A DNA stretch of 64,000 nucleotides, from NCBI RefSeq assembly GCF_010093595.1, contig NW_022985438.1, forward strand, positions 2,476,786-2,540,785, read 5' to 3'. The notes beneath the pieces are model-generated. The model did not search any database. It saw only the letters and a program-made list of their open reading frames with translations, and was not told where the DNA came from. The position numbers and the translations under genes were made by a program. Positions 22,191-32,987 of this stretch are shown here, in pieces; position 1 is the first letter of the stretch, and each line of letters starts with the position of its first letter. Source of the DNA: Mytilinidion resinicola (Eukaryota > Ascomycota > Dothideomycetes > Mytilinidiales > Mytilinidiaceae).

Positions 22191-24219
22191 CTATCCCCAA
22201 ACTGCATCCTTAGCCCGGTGAGTTCCACTCTTCAAGGGCGGTGTCGTGATCGCGTGACTCCAGACCTCGTTTCCGTCGACGAAGAGGCGGTAGTTGATAT
22301 GGCTCTGCTCGCTTGATGTGGGAGACGTGACCTCGATGGCGCCGAACTTAGTGTTACCATCCGGAAGGTATCTGTCGTTGTTAGTATGAGACCTATACCC
22401 GTCTACTGAAAGAACGAGGGCGCGCTGGGTACCGCAAGACTTACTTTATACACACATCCGCCTCATCAATCTCCCTATACGTCCTGACCGGCAAATAGAA
22501 CATACTCAAGGGACTCGTACTGAATTCATGCACCGTCGCGCTAATCGGCCACTTCCCCCCCTTCGGCGGCGGGAACGACGTCGCTGCGAATTCATGTCGA
22601 TCGCCGCTGAGCACCACAAACCCTACTCCTCCCTCCGCACCTACGTCCCACATCGCCTCGAGGAGCTGCTGCCGCTCAACCAGATATCCGCCCCACGTAT
22701 CCTCATAGCCGAACCGCCAATTCTTCGTGAACGGGATACTCGACACCAAAATCTTCCAATGCACACCCCTCGGCGCCGGTTTCTTGATCCACCTCAACAG
22801 TTCCTCAACCTGCTGCTCTCCAAGCATAGTCTTGCTCGGATCGGTCCCGTTCGACGATTCACCAGATCTATACCGCCGCGTATCCATCAAAAAGAACTCT
22901 GCCGGCCCCTGCGCAAAACTAAAGTATGTCATCTCCTTCCTCACAGCTGGTGGATTCACAGCCACCTGATAGTGCCGGAATGGGTCATACGCCTGCGCAT
23001 ATATCCCCGTCGTGTTCTTGTCCCAATCATTCTGGATCTCATGATCATCAATCACGTGGATCCAGGGTAGGTTTTCCGAAACAGCAGGCCAGTCAGGCGA
23101 GGCGTATACGCGGCGATACTCGGCGCGGAAGGTTTCAACGTCTTTGCCGAGCTGGTAGGGCACGTCGACGTAGATGAAGTCGCCCAGGAAGAGCATGAAA
23201 TAGGGTTTGAGCTTTGGGATCCAGGCGGAGAGGTGCTGGAAGCCGGGGAAATGGAGGGGGTGCGCGAACGGGGAATAGGGGAAGCCGGGCTTTATGCAGC
23301 TGGAGTGGAGGAAGGTGTATTTATCGTCGTTCTTGCGGGAGATTTGGCCGAGGCGGGGCGCTGTCAGGAAGGTTCCCGACTGGTTTTGGGAGGAGGTAGA
23401 GACGGAGTATTCGTAAGATGTGTCAGCGGTTAGGCGGTTGAGAGTGACGGTTGTGGTGAAGTCGGTGTTGTTGGAGAGCCACATGTGCGGTTTGAGGTGG
23501 GTAGTTGCGAGACGGGAGGACCAGGTGGAGGTGTCCTCGGGGCGGTAGAGAACTCGAACGTCTTTAGCGGCGGGCTCTCGGATGAGGAAATGGGCGGTCG
23601 TGTCTGAGACGTATCCGACGCGTGCGAAGGAGAGATCGTGTGCCTTGTGGAGGAGGGGCGCGTGGTATGTCAGGTCTAGAGCCATTGCGACCAGCGCGAG
23701 ATTTATGACGAATGTAATCCAGCTCCAGAATGCAGATGAAGGGCTTGGGAGGCCTGTGAGGAGCGTTCTCCATATCTTTGGCTCCCTCTCCTCGTACGTG
23801 ATTGTCTCCTGTACATCCAACTCTTCGAGGGGCCCATCTTCGGCGCCGTCGAGGAGCTCAAGGTCTTCCGAGGAACTATCATCTTGGCCTACGGTCTCCT
23901 TGACGATTATATCAATCTCATCGGATAAGACTTTGAAGTGAGCTGTGTCTCGGAAGCTGATGAAGAAGGAAGTCACGTAGACGAGGAAAAGCGCAGTGCC
24001 GAGTGGTGGTACGATCTGGAAGCTACTAATTACTTCATGAAGTGGAATAGGGCGAAGCTATGAGCTACTACTAACGCTTGTTGGTATCTATGTTCAACTG
24101 TTAGTATTACAAAGCTGTGTTTTGGGAGAGATGCTGTATACCCATCGCAAGAAGATGTAGATGCTCGTCCGGAGAGCTACAGAGCTAGTAGCGGTGATGA
24201 TGTCTGTAATGGAACCCAT
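22191..24219 (-). CDS. membrane-anchored PhoD-like metallophosphatase
   Basis: Exons 24219-24142, 24087-24076 (12 nt), 24015-22445 and 22371-22191 give 613 residues. Two N-terminal hydrophobic segments (VPPLGTALFLVYVTSFF and the AFWSWITFVINLALVAMAL region) suggest membrane anchoring. The PhoD-like catalytic domain follows: FLHSSCIKPGFPY, FLGDFIYVDVPY, HVIDDHEIQNDWD, FFLMDTRRYRSG, VVLSGDRHEFAATSF. These carry the Asp, Asn and His metal ligands of the family. The C-terminal part is a beta-rich end, YLPDGNTKFGAIEVTS to the stop at 22191. The likely activity is phosphodiester or phosphomonoester hydrolysis at an endomembrane or cell surface; the substrate is unknown. Confidence 0.9.
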
Positions 24220-25427
24220 TGTAGCGCGTAACGGAGCTTCAGAAGCTCCTGTGATGCAATGACAACGCGACAAATAGTTGGGGGGCAGTGAGAAAGCTAC
24301 ATATGAGGGTGCCAGGGAGGCCAGGCTGAGGCCATGCAGCCAGCCGCTTTCACATGAACGACGACGAATGACGTAATCATTGGCTACTCCAGAACATCCA
24401 CAAACCTACTACTAGTGATACACGTCCTATTTACGCATCTCACATCTTACGACAGGTATGGTTAGGTTCCGGAGATGTGCTAGAGATTCTGACATGCGCA
24501 TTCTTTGAGCTAGTAAACAAAGGCTTACTAGCACCAGAATTAGGCTTTGATTTCGTACTCATATCCATCTATTATCCCGCATTGACAATTTACGATCAAC
24601 CGTTCTCTGTTATTGTTGAACTCCATTCATAAATAAGTGCGAATCCAAGTTACCTCTTCCAAATTTTGGACTTGGAATGGCACGCATCTGCAGAGCTGAA
24701 TAAAAAGTCATATTTTTATGCACCAAATATCTTACCTCTGGACTCTACACTGGCGTCCATGAACTCAGAACTATTGGAGTTTAAGAACCTTGGCAATCAG
24801 ATGGGAAAAGGCTACAAGACAAGCTGTAAGGAAAACCGTGGTAAACAGACGGAATAAGCATCTTGTAGGCTACATTAGTATGGATTGAAGCTCTCTTCAG
24901 AGGATACGCGATTTCCTTTTCATCTAAATGCCTTAGGGTTGTAAAGCACTAGAATTCTGATTCAAAGGCTTGTTCTAGGATTGCATATCTTGCGGTGTTG
25001 AGGGTTGCGCATGTGGTGAATCGAGAGCCACAAAGTCGGGTCACTTCTACGACACGCGAAAAACGAGAAGCCTATAGCTCAAGGCTGGGGCCCTTCAGCT
25101 TGCGTTAAGCTTGTATAGTCGAATGATAATGCCCATGCGCCAGTCTTAACGTCATTTTTATCCAAAGTCGAATACTGGCCTTATGCCGCAGGCATCCTGC
25201 AACGACCAAGACAAATATCCCACCCAAATAGAATAACCCAGTCAAAACAACGTCTAGAACCAATAATCAGGCAACTGTCCACCTTTTCCAAGCATAAGTG
25301 GGGCAATTTACCCCCGCTGCCGCCCATACTGATTCACTAACACAAAGCGTTTTGCCCCGCCAAAATACTATACCCTGATAATGCAAGTAATTTCGGCAGC
25401 CTTTAATTCGAGTTATCGAACCAGAAC
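24220..25427. other. intergenic region
   Basis: About 1.2 kb of relatively AT-rich sequence. I see no coding potential with splice support and no repeat. Confidence 0.4.
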
Positions 25428-25544
25428 GGGCGGTTGGCGCAATGGTAGCGCGTTGGTTTTCGGTTCTGAATACCTTTGATACCCAATGGGTATTCATGTT
25501 TGCAGAGACACCAAAGGTTGTGGGTTCGAGCCCCATGCTGCTCG
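25428..25544 (+). tRNA. tRNA-Arg (anticodon UCG) with a 45-nt intron
   Basis: A complete cloverleaf can be folded by hand. The acceptor stem 25428-25434 (GGGCGGT) pairs with 25537-25543 (GCTGCTC), including G-U pairs. The D-stem is GCGC/GCGC around loop AATGGTA. The anticodon stem is TTGGT (25453-25457) with ACCAA (25510-25514). The T-arm is GTGGG-TTCGAGC-CCCAT and the discriminator is G at 25544. The loop reads TT-TCG-G, putting anticodon TCG at 25460-25462. The intron 25464-25508 sits after position 37, the canonical place for eukaryotic tRNA introns. A T6 run at 25546-25551 is the RNA polymerase III terminator. Internal A and B boxes are present. Confidence 0.9.
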
Positions 25545-25545
25545 C

Positions 25546-25551
25546 TTTTTT
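25546..25551 (+). terminator. RNA polymerase III T-run terminator
   Basis: Six T residues begin two bases after the tRNA discriminator base. Confidence 0.85.
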
Positions 25552-26236
25552 GCCTGCCAAACGTCTTTGGAACGTACTTTTCTTTTGGAAGATCCAGGGT
25601 ATGTGGGGTGTGTTAGTTTTGTGTGGTGGGGCATGGAGGGGCATTGTGTGATGTCGGCTGCAAGGCTTGTGGTTTCGCGTTTTACTTTGAACATGGACAC
25701 AGACGGGATGTGTAATATTGACCAATACAGCAAGCTATTATGTACCATTATTGATTGACTTATGCTGTTATGCTGTACATAACTAGAATCTAGATTGACG
25801 GACGGATTAGTTCACGGCTCCGTGATAGCGTATAGCCAATCGGAGTGCGCGTATTTGTAATACATCACCTTAGATTCTCCCTTCTGTCACTTGAGCTTCT
25901 TTTCGCAGCGTCACTGCGTTTGTGCAAAAATGTAGCATGATTTGATCATTCATCGACCTAATTGACCCTTACTTCCCTTGAGATGGACGAATATCACTTC
26001 GCTATCAATACATCAATAAACCCAAACAGCATCGTCCTGTGACATCTTCTTTTCAAAGTCCAGGCACTTCTCTTCACAGAACCCCTCCCGTGGCCATGAT
26101 ATACCTGTATCCTCCATGCTGCTTCTTCCGAGCTACCGGGAATGACAGCCGTATAACCCGATCATCGGCCGCCGATGAAGATACACATATATACTTGCTG
26201 CAACTAACTTTGTAGTAGCCAGTTCGATTCCTATCC
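25552..26236. other. intergenic region
   Basis: About 690 bp between the tRNA gene and the FTR1 stop codon. No gene is supported. Confidence 0.4.
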
Positions 26237-27631
26237 TTAAACGTGCGTCTCGCCGACCTCCCGAACGTTCGTCCCGGCCCCCACAGCTTCGGCCTTCTTG
26301 TCGGAGGTCTCCTCAGCCAGGACGCCGCTACCCTGGCTGGATGAGTTTCTGCGCTCATCTTTGACCTTGGTTGAAGCCTTGCGGAGGGGATAATGGCCGG
26401 CCTTCTCCTTGTACCCCATCAATCCAAAGCCAATGATCACACAAATCCAATAGAGGTTGTAGGACAGGACGGAGCCGTATGTCGCCGAGTTCTCCCAGCC
26501 GAAGATTGAGTTGAAGATTCCCCATCCACCGCCGCCGTTGATTTCAGCATTGCAGCACTGATACATTGTCAGCAATCGGCTTTGCAATTAGGAGAAGTGA
26601 GGATATCATACGTTTACGTGCCAGACGCTGTGTCGTATGTCATAGGATCCAGGTCCTGAGCCAGTCTCTGCGGCATCACCACCGGTAATGTGGTTCCACT
26701 TCGTTCGATTAGCTTTGCCGAAAGCGGACCAAGAATCAATGGGTACCTACCTTATTCTGCTCGAATGCCCAGACGGCCTTTGAAAAAAGCCCAGCTGCCA
26801 CCAGGTAGAGGAAGCAAGTTGAGATGATTAGGAAGATTTGCATCGATGTGCGGTTTCCACCTCTGATGACCGTGAGCGAATGAATCGAGCAAGGTAGGTG
26901 AGAAAGAAGGCTCACTTGTAGATGATAATGCCGACCAATGTTCCAGCACCAAGGCCGCAGAGGATGGCGATAGGGAAAGAGGTCGCAGGCAGGCCCAGGC
27001 CAACACCGCCAATGAAGATGACTGCCTCGAGGCCTTCGCGAAGGACTGTGACGAAGGGCAACATGAACATGGCGTATTTCTCAGCCCATCGCTTGAATCT
27101 ACCGTTGGTCGGAACGCCGGTTCGGGTCTCTTTTGATTCTAGGGCTTTGGCGAGCTTGACACGCCATTTGTCTTGCAGCTTGGATACGCGGAGCAGTGCA
27201 GCTCCCATCAAAGAGATGATGATGGTCGCGATGAGGCCGAAAACACCTTCCCAGACGTCTTCAGTGCCGGCGAAAGTGTCCTTCCCGATGCCGTAGAAGG
27301 CACCGATCATGCCAGCTCCTATCACAATGACTATGGCGAGCCCGGCTGCAACACCTAACCACACCTACGGATACTAGGTCAGAAACATGCGGAGCCAGCA
27401 AAATGGGTTGCACTAACCTGCCTAACGAGCTTCTTGTACACAACGGCATCTCGCTCGGGGCCCAATGTCTGCTTCAAGAACGACAAGAGGACAGAGACGA
27501 TTATACTGGTCTCCAAACACTCGCGAAAGCAGATGAAAAACACTGATTCGATTAGCGGCCGCGCTGGATGAAGAGGTATTTCGTGGAGGCATTGAGGCCG
27601 ACTCACCTGGAACAGCGAAGACATTCACCAT
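26237..27631 (-). CDS. FTR1: high-affinity iron permease FTR1/FtrA
   Basis: Six exons (27631-27607, 27542-27418, 27364-26916, 26862-26751, 26698-26612, 26557-26237) encode 372 residues, a normal length for Ftr1. Both signature iron motifs of the family are present: RECLE at residues 15-19 and REGLE at 159-163, in [20 protein letters not shown]. Seven hydrophobic segments are recognisable, and the C-terminal tail (from [10 protein letters not shown]) is hydrophilic. Ftr1 transports the ferric iron produced by its partner multicopper oxidase at the plasma membrane. The partner FET3 homologue is the divergent neighbour, and six ATCWGATAA sites lie between them, one only 34 bp from this start codon. 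Confidence 0.96.
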
Positions 27632-27664
27632 GGCTGTGGTATTGACTGGTTCAAGACGATCAGA

Positions 27665-27673
27665 TTATCAGAT
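27665..27673 (-). promoter_or_regulatory. SreA-type GATA site ATCTGATAA
   Basis: A perfect ATCWGATAA on the minus strand, 34 bp upstream of the FTR1 ATG. Confidence 0.8.
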
Positions 27674-27741
27674 TATCGCAACTGTGCCTTGGGCTAGGCT
27701 GAGGGTTGACAGTCGCAGGCGAGGGGTGTGATGGGTGAGAG

Positions 27742-27750
27742 ATCTGATAA
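27742..27750 (+). promoter_or_regulatory. SreA-type GATA site ATCTGATAA
   Basis: A perfect ATCWGATAA on the plus strand, paired with another site 7 bp downstream. Confidence 0.8.
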
Positions 27751-27757
27751 TGGGCGG

Positions 27758-27766
27758 ATCAGATAA
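27758..27766 (+). promoter_or_regulatory. SreA-type GATA site ATCAGATAA
   Basis: A perfect ATCWGATAA. Together with 27742-27750 it forms a tandem pair with 16-bp start-to-start spacing, about 1.5 helical turns. Confidence 0.8.
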
Positions 27767-28378
27767 CTTAAACAGGACCTCGTGGGTGCGGGTGGGTTGG
27801 GCGTCCAGTCAAATACGCCCGGCATGTCGCCGGCACGTCCTCTGTCCCGAACCAAGCTATTGCCGATGTCGGTGCCGGGGCTTGATGTCGACTAAAATGA
27901 CTACTGGTAAGAAATTTTCTTTTCCGCGAGCGCCAGCGCGCCAGCCGACAAGGAACTCCCAGGCCTTAGTCTGTCGATGCTGGCCTGACCCTCGGGACCG
28001 GCTAGAGTCTGACGGCATGTTGATAGCTTTCTTAGCCGATTTTTTAGCTTTCAATCTAATCAGTTTCTTTTTACCAGAGTCTCTTTCCTGACTTGGCCCC
28101 CCTCTGTGCTACCATCCTCTTAGAGCGCTACAAACCGCGGTACCGGCAACGTTGAGCAAATCTGGTCTTTGCCAGCAACAGCTTCTAGCTGCACATCACC
28201 GTCCGACATCAGACGACGTCGCGCTGGCCTGTCTCGTAGCGTCCTGCCCTGCGCGAAGCAAGCCTTTTGGTGTGCTGCCAAGCTCCGCAAACCCAGTGTC
28301 AGGTCGTTGCTTGGGTCCCCATCCAACCCGCACGCCCCACAGTCCACCAGGACTCCGCAGCACTGTACTCGTTCTGGT

Positions 28379-28387
28379 TTATCTGAT
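28379..28387 (-). promoter_or_regulatory. SreA-type GATA site ATCAGATAA
   Basis: A perfect ATCWGATAA on the minus strand in the middle of the shared region. Confidence 0.75.
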
Positions 28388-28730
28388 GGGCTGATCCCTC
28401 GCCTCGGTGACTAAAATCACGCTCCTAGGAATATCTGATCCCCGGTCTTTTCCGGGGGCTCCTCGGGTTGCTTCTTCAGCTTTTGGCGTGGAAGGTTTGC
28501 CGTTGGCCCCCTCCACCAACATAACGACACGCCCCAGCCTGCCGTTCACAGCACCAATTGGCCCTGTAGAAGCTGCTCCCCGCTTCTGGCCAAGCCGATT
28601 CGCGCTGGAGCACTCCTGATCTTCATCGCTGGCGGGTGTTATTTGTTCTCGAGCCCGCATCGACCGCGGCGGACCCCTCCTTCATCTCATGCCGGCGTCT
28701 CGTTCTCGCCTGAGCTTGTCTGTGCTTGTG

Positions 28731-28739
28731 ATCAGATAA
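28731..28739 (+). promoter_or_regulatory. SreA-type GATA site ATCAGATAA
   Basis: A perfect ATCWGATAA about 255 bp upstream of the FET3 ATG. Confidence 0.8.
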
Positions 28740-28815
28740 CGCGCCGAAACTCGGACTTAGTCGCTCTAGTGGCGCTCTCGCTACCAGCGTCACATTTGCG
28801 GCAAGGGCCTGGTCT

Positions 28816-28824
28816 TTATCAGAT
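28816..28824 (-). promoter_or_regulatory. SreA-type GATA site ATCTGATAA
   Basis: A perfect ATCWGATAA on the minus strand about 170 bp upstream of the FET3 ATG. Confidence 0.8.
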
Positions 28825-28993
28825 CTTTCAGTATGGAGCCCATGCCCCAGCTCTCTGGATCCAATCTAATCTCATCAATCAGGCGTGCCCTCTTCCTGCA
28901 GTCTTCAAGAGCGACTCTCTGAGCACTTTTGAGCGCAATTGCCTCCCTTGAGCCCTCAACCATACTCCAGTCCATGCTAGGTGCTTGATCAAG

Positions 28994-31006
28994 ATGGCTT
29001 TATCATTGTCTAGCTTCATCAATCCAATATCCGCTCTCCTCCTCTTTATTCTACACGTCAACGCCGCCACCGTCACCTATGAGTTCGATATAGGCTGGGT
29101 ATATGCCAATCCCGATGGGATGGCAAACCGCCCGGTGATTGGCATCAATGGAAAATGGCCTATCCCAGTTATCTCCGCCACCATTGGTGACCGTATCATC
29201 GTCAACGCCAAAAACAGCCTTGGGAACGAGTCCACCAGTCTCCATTTCCACGGCCTGTATATGAATGGTACAACCCACATGGACGGCCCCGTTGGAGTTA
29301 CTCAGTGCGAGATTGCTCCCGGCTCTTCGTTCACCTACAACTTCACTGTAAGCTATAAGAAACCATAGAATGGAGTATCGTTCTGATTGCGAGCTAGATT
29401 GACCAACCCGGAACATACTGGTATCATTCCCACGCCAGAGGACAATACCCCGACGGTCTCCGGGGAGCGATGGTCATCCATGACCCGGACTCCCCACTAA
29501 AGGGTAAGTACGATGAGGAGGTTATCGTCACTTTCTCGGATTGGTATCACGACCTGATGAATGTTCTGCTTGACGGCTTCATCAGGTACTCCAATCCGAC
29601 TGGAGCAGAGCCTGTGCCCAAATCGGCTCTCGTGAATGAGACCCAGAATCTGACGATTTCCATGGAGCCTGGGAAGACATACCTCTTCCGCATGATTAAC
29701 GTGGGTGCTTTTGCTGCCCAGTATGTTTGGTTTGAGGGCCACACCATGCAGGTTGTCGAAGTGGATGGCATTTATACCCAGCCAGAAGACGCCGACATGA
29801 TTTATATAACTGCTGCTCAACGATACTCCGTGCTCATTACCGCGAAGAACGATACTGACGCGAACTATGCTTTCATGGGTAGCATGGACCAGGTATATTC
29901 CACAAAAATGGTCCAGGTAAAGTCAACGCTGACAACTACGCAGGACCTCTTCGATACAATCCCCGAAACGCTGAACCCTAATGTTACCGGGTGGCTTGTG
30001 TACGACGACAAGAAAGATCTCCCAGCGGCCGCCCCAATTGAAAGTTTCGATCCTTTTGACGATTTTGTTTTGATACCCCGGGATGAGGAAAAGCTGTTCG
30101 ATACTGTAGATTATTCTTTTACCTTGGATCTGAAGATGGACAACCTTGGAGACGGCGCAAACTAGTAAGCCTTCTGTTCCCTCCTCTTCTCTCACACCCA
30201 CTAACTCAACACCCTCAGCGCATTCTTCAACGACGTCACCTACGTCACCCCTAAAGTCCCCACCCTCTACTCCGCCCTCACCACCGGCGCCAACGCCACC
30301 AACCCGCTCGTTTACGGCGAGCACACAAACTCATACATCCTCAAGAAGGACGACATCGTCGAAATCGTCCTCAACAACAACGACCCGGGCAAACACCCCT
30401 TCCATCTCCACGGCCACGCCTTCCAAGTCGTCGTGCGCTCCGAGGACGAAGCCGGGAACTACGATCCCACCGCTCCACCCGCGATGCCCAAGACGCCCAT
30501 GCGACGAGACACCGTGCTCGTACGGCCAGACGGGCACATCGTGCTCCGCTTCAAAGCCGACAACCCCGGCGTCTGGCTGTTCCATTGCCACATCGAATGG
30601 TAACCTACACCCCCACCCCCCCCTTTTTTTCCCCTTCAACCTACTAACACTACACCCAAGGCACGTCTCCTCGGGCCTCATCGCCACCATGATCGAAGCG
30701 CCCCTCTCGCTGCAAGACTCCCTCACCCTCCCCGCCGACCACCTCGCCGCCTGCAAAGCCGCCGACACGCCCATCGCCGGCAACGCCGCCGGCAACACCA
30801 TCAACGTGCTCGACCTCAAGGGCCAGCCGCTGCCGCCGCCGCGCCTGCCGTCCGGCTTCACGGCCCGCGGCATCGTCGCGCTGGTGTTCAGCGTCGTCGC
30901 CGCGTTCCTAGGCCTCGCGACGATTGCGTGGTATGGCGCGGCGCCGCTGAGTAAGGAGGAGGAGGCGAAGCTGAAGCGGGAGATTGAGGAGGTGGGGCCG
31001 CAGTAG
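28994..31006 (+). CDS. FET3: multicopper ferroxidase FET3/FetC
   Basis: Exons 28994-29347, 29398-30164, 30219-30599 and 30661-31006 encode 615 residues. It has a signal peptide ([16 protein letters not shown]), three cupredoxin domains and a C-terminal membrane segment ([20 protein letters not shown]) with a short charged cytosolic tail. Copper-ligand motifs are all present: [10 protein letters not shown] (His84, His86), [29 protein letters not shown] and [10 protein letters not shown]. The membrane tail separates it from secreted laccases and fits Fet3-type ferroxidases, which oxidise Fe(II) at the cell surface and pass Fe(III) to Ftr1. The FTR1 homologue is divergently transcribed next door. 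Several NxT/S glycosylation sites are visible. Confidence 0.95.
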
Positions 31007-31689
31007 GGTGTGAGTAGGGTGTGGGAATCGAAAGAGAGAGAAATAGAGCGGCTAGCAAGTGAGGCGAGGTGAGGGTGATGGGTGGTGCGGCGAGGGGGAT
31101 GGGGATGTGTGTGATAGGGGCGGATCTGATACCAGGATCGGAGCACGCGGAACCGGATTCGCGGTCGTGAGACACCGCTGAGAGGGTGGAGTGCAGGCTC
31201 GTCAATACGCTTTTCTTTTTATGCTGAGATGTAGCACCACCCCTTGTTGTCGGGAGGTTGGCTCGAAGGGGTGATGGCCGCGAGTGGGTGAGGGTTGGCG
31301 TGAAATAAATATGTGAAGATAGGACGATTATTGCATTATTTGTGTTTCAGAGGAAGAACAGCGAGTTTGGAATATCCATGAATATGATCGTTGCCATCAT
31401 CGTGTCTTCATATTATCCAAAGAGCGATAGGCGATTGAGCAGTCCTAGCTATGCGTGCCATTGCCCGCACCTTTCAATCCCGCCAATCCAAAACGCATAC
31501 GCTGATGCTAGTACCGTCGATAGAAAACCCCATATCGAGACAGCAAGATTCCGTCCAAAGGGGGAATCAAGCAAGCAAACGCCGCTGAAATGCCCCGTCA
31601 GCCGTAGAAGAGTCGCCAGAACACCATCTGTCCATCCATCCATCCATATCCAATCTTGCCAACATAGTTGGTCCGAAAGTTGCCTCAAA
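31007..31689. other. convergent intergenic region
   Basis: 3' flanks of FET3 and pyrG. It includes a short CCAT microsatellite near 31630-31650. No gene is supported. Confidence 0.4.
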
Positions 31690-32987
31690 TCATGTCGATA
31701 TAGGCAACCCCACCCTCTCCTCGTACGCTCTCCACCCCTCCCGCCGGTATCTCTCTGCCTCCGCGGCCCTGTCGGTGGCTCGTATGATGCCCCGTCCTAC
31801 GATGATCACATCGCACCCCTGCTCGAGCACCAGTTTCCGCGGGGTGTTGTATTGCTGCCCTAGCGCATCCCCCAGCTTCTTCCCGCTCGCCTCCTGTCCC
31901 GGCGGAGGTAATTGGCATCCCGGGGTCATGGTGATGAAGTTATCTTCCTCTTCACTATTCAGCGACCGCTGCGCGATGAAGCCCATCACGAAGTCTTTGT
32001 GCTGGCGCGCGATATCGATACATGCGGTTCTGTAGGCATCTGTGAGGAGGTGGCCCTCTGAACTCATCTCGGCGAGCAGAAGCAGGGAGCGTTGGTACGG
32101 AGTCTGGCCCAGCCGGTCAAGCAGCGCGGGGATGGACGCGCCATCGCTGTGGTCGATGTCGGGCGTAGGATGCGGGCTGATATTCTCCGTCCTCGTGCTA
32201 ATCGTCGTCGAGATGCTCACGACGCTGCATTTGCGGTCTGGAGCGCGGAGGGGCGCGTCGAGACGGTCGTCGGCCTCGTCGTCGTCGGAAAGGGGCGTGG
32301 GAGCTGGGGAGGTAGGGGCCTCGAAGGTGTCTGAGGTCGGACTCGAGGGGCAGGAGGTGTTGAGGCCTGGGGGAGGTTCGGCTGAGATCTCAGTGTGCAC
32401 GGCGGTGTTGTAGGCGAGGATGGTAGCCGCGGCGGCTTCTTTGAGGGCGGTGACGATGGCGGGGCCCGGGAGGATGTGGGCGTTTGTGATCTCGGCCCAG
32501 CGGGCGATGCGCAGGGGGCCGCTGGTGTATTGTTTCTGGACGGTGCCTGGGGCGTGTTAGGGAGGTTGTGGGGGATTAGGGGGGATAATGTGGGAATAGT
32601 TGCAAAAAGGGCCGGAAGTAGGTCGCGTATAGCGAGAAAAAGGGCCGATCACGTACCGCCAATGTCGGCAAACTTGCGGTCCTCAAAGATCAAGAAGTGC
32701 TTCTTGCGCGCGATATCGCGCAGGCTCTTTGCCGTGCGCTCGTTGAAGTCGGTGACGATATCGGCGTGGGTCTTGAGGACGCAGATCGAGTCGCCCACCT
32801 CTTCGGCGAGGGCAAGCAGCTCGGCGCTGGTGTCGACATCGGCGGACAGGCACAAATTGGTCTGTTTTATGGAGATGAGGCGCAGGAGGTAGGCGGCGAG
32901 CGGGGAGGCACTTGACAGAGCAGCGCGTTCTCGGTAGGAACGCGTCCAGGCGGGATGGGCCGAGCTGGCGGCGGTGCTCGAGGCCAT
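31690..32987 (-). CDS. pyrG: orotidine 5'-phosphate decarboxylase
   Basis: Exons 32987-32657 and 32546-31690 (phase 1) encode 395 residues. Diagnostic elements are RLISIKQTNLCLSADVDT, VLKTHADIV, the active-site segment FEDRKFADIGGTVQKQY with its Asp and Lys residues (the intron splits the GGT), EMSSEGHL, DFVMGFIAQRSL, ITMTPGCQL and DVIIVGRGI. It catalyses the last step of UMP synthesis in the cytosol. As in other filamentous ascomycetes, and unlike the yeast enzyme, a low-complexity acidic insert of roughly 100 residues (about 31950-32400, rich in Ser, Pro, Thr, Asp) interrupts the barrel. The first ATG in frame is at 32987. Confidence 0.95.

Larger units (their letters stand above)
27632..28993. 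promoter_or_regulatory. shared FTR1-FET3 divergent control region
   Basis: A 1,362-bp region between the two start codons with six perfect ATCWGATAA elements on both strands (separate entries) and a near match at 28430-28440. CCAAT-type boxes also occur, for example near 28557 and 28861. ATCWGATAA is the known recognition sequence of iron-sensing GATA repressors (SreA, SRE1, Urbs1-type), so iron-dependent repression of both genes is inferred. Confidence 0.85.

Noticed and set aside
25267..25758. Several open frames of 69-152 codons around the tRNA
   Set aside because: They run through the tRNA-Arg gene on both strands, have no protein family signal, and are explained by chance.
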